A stretch of DNA of 6,228 nt from Christensenellaceae bacterium (lineage in GTDB: Bacteria > Bacillota > Clostridia > Christensenellales > Borkfalkiaceae). A program made the translations under genes and the position numbers. Of the stretch, positions 5,737 to 6,228 are shown one piece after another. The notes under the pieces were generated by a model. The model worked only from the letters and a program-made list of their open reading frames with translations, did not search any database and was not told where the DNA came from. The stretch lies in assembly GCA_016295005.1 (NCBI GenBank), contig JAEDMA010000081.1:1-6228 (forward strand), read 5' to 3'. Each line of letters opens with the position of its first letter. Position 1 is the first letter of the stretch.

Positions 5737-5849
5737 ACGTAGTTATTTTGTGGTACAAGTTTTTAGGTGCTACGTTCTTACAACTTCATATTCGTATATT
5801 TAATCCTTGCGGAGTAGAAACGCTTTAAGAGTGTTTTGATTCGTTTAGA

Positions 5850-5957
5850 TGTATAATTCATTGGTTCTAATAAAAAACATTGTGTTTTTTTGTGTGGAGC
5901 AGAGTGGAAAGTTTGAAGTAAAAAGATATTCAATATTATGAGTCAATGAATTATACA
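5850..5957. repeat. 14-bp perfect inverted repeat bounding a 108-bp segment
   Basis: TGTATAATTCATTG (5850-5863) is the exact reverse complement of CAATGAATTATACA (5944-5957), and pairing extends three bases inward with two wobbles. The ends read TG...CA. No target-site duplication is evident next to them. Inside is a further hairpin, AAAAAACA/TGTTTTTT (5872-5879 with 5883-5890). It could be a tiny non-autonomous element, the closing helix of an RNA, or a protein-binding palindrome. Confidence 0.6.
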
Positions 5958-6134
5958 GTTAAGCCTTATACTTTTTTAAGCATTTGTTCGTAGGTTTGAG
6001 CATAATACTCCAGTTTTAATAAAAATTTTTAAATAATATGATTATGTGCTTGAATTTTGATTATTATTGTTTTATATTAACTTAGATTTATTACCACAAT
6101 CGTGTTTCCTTAGTTAAATGGATGTAACGGACCC

Positions 6135-6179
6135 CTCCTAAGCGAAAGGCCGCGCGTTCGAATCGCGCCGGGCGTGCCA
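6135..6179 (+). tRNA. 3' half of tRNA-Arg(CCT), likely attachment-site remnant
   Basis: From 6135 the sequence follows tRNA numbering 32-76 exactly: anticodon loop CTCCTAA with anticodon CCT (6137-6139), 3' anticodon strand GCGAA, variable AGGCC, a perfect T stem GCGCG/CGCGC around TTCGAAT, 3' acceptor strand CGGGCGT, discriminator G and encoded CCA (6177-6179). The left side does not fit. The 5' anticodon strand is GACCC where TTCGC is needed, and no ACGCCCG acceptor strand is found upstream. A D-loop-like AGTTAAATGGAT does occur at 6112-6123. A functional tRNA is therefore unlikely. A displaced 3' end at the edge of an integrated element explains it best. Confidence 0.75.
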
Positions 6180-6228
6180 GGCTGTCAACAGTCATTGTGT
6201 GTGAACTTGTATCTGTTGGCTGCAAAGA

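Larger units (their letters stand above)
5459..6094. other. Gene-poor, hairpin-rich stretch
   Basis: No reading frame here has both a plausible start site and a protein-like composition; the 68-codon plus frame at 5597-5803 lacks a ribosome binding site and resembles no family. Instead there are many short inverted repeats: 5475-5498, 5573-5579 with 5597-5603, 5650-5663, 5676-5692, 5696-5707, 5711-5731, 5737-5742 with 5770-5775, 5818-5836 and the long pair at 5850-5957. Part of it may be a structured RNA or the non-coding end of an integrated element. AT-rich DNA yields some hairpins by chance. Confidence 0.5.

Noticed and set aside
5597..5803. 68-codon plus-strand frame
   Set aside because: No ribosome binding site, no family resemblance, and it overlaps several hairpins. 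Open length is within chance for this region.
6135..6141. Group I intron boundary in the tRNA-Arg anticodon loop
   Set aside because: Group I introns are known in this loop, but here the loop is intact through all seven bases and no intron core elements were recognised upstream. Recombination at the loop explains the data better.
1..6228. CRISPR array, insertion sequence transposase, rRNA
   Set aside because: No regularly spaced repeats, no transposase or integrase motifs and no rRNA-like conserved blocks were seen on either strand.

Overview
The window reads as AT-rich DNA from a low-GC Firmicute, most likely a member of the Clostridia. The basis is sigma-A type promoters (TTGACA or TTGCAA, 16-17 bp, TAAAAT or TATAAT), strong AGGAGG-type ribosome binding sites, intrinsic terminators with T tracts, and MepA-like MATE transporters. 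Species cannot be named from the sequence alone.

Layout, left to right. Positions 1-66 may hold the tail of a plus-strand gene, followed by a bidirectional terminator (99-132). A minus-strand MATE efflux pump (163-1569) follows, with its own promoter and a terminator-like hairpin in its leader. A divergent promoter at 1712 drives a plus-strand small protein of unknown function (1886-2134) through a leader of about 140 nt that can fold. It converges, over a shared terminator, on a minus-strand 89-residue protein with a weak resemblance to Veg (2149-2418). Next is a wrecked second copy of the small protein (2578-2692) that still has a promoter and terminator. A second minus-strand MATE protein (2737-4728) carries an extra C-terminal cytidylate-kinase-like domain and again has a hairpin in its leader. 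A divergent plus-strand promoter at 4952 serves a broken gene (5010-5458) encoding an apparent zinc ribbon plus a very acidic tail. From 5459 to about 6134 there is no convincing gene, but many hairpins and a 14-bp inverted repeat. The window ends with the 3' half of a tRNA-Arg(CCT), from the anticodon loop through CCA, without a matching 5' half. This is what an integrated element leaves at one of its ends.

How the parts fit. The two MATE genes share one control layout: promoter, about 10-15 nt, strong hairpin, then ribosome binding site. This suggests control by premature termination in the leader. The decayed small-protein copy, the broken zinc-ribbon gene, the gene-poor hairpin-rich stretch and the tRNA fragment suggest an accessory region near the edge of an integrated element. 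No integrase, transposase, CRISPR array or rRNA is visible.
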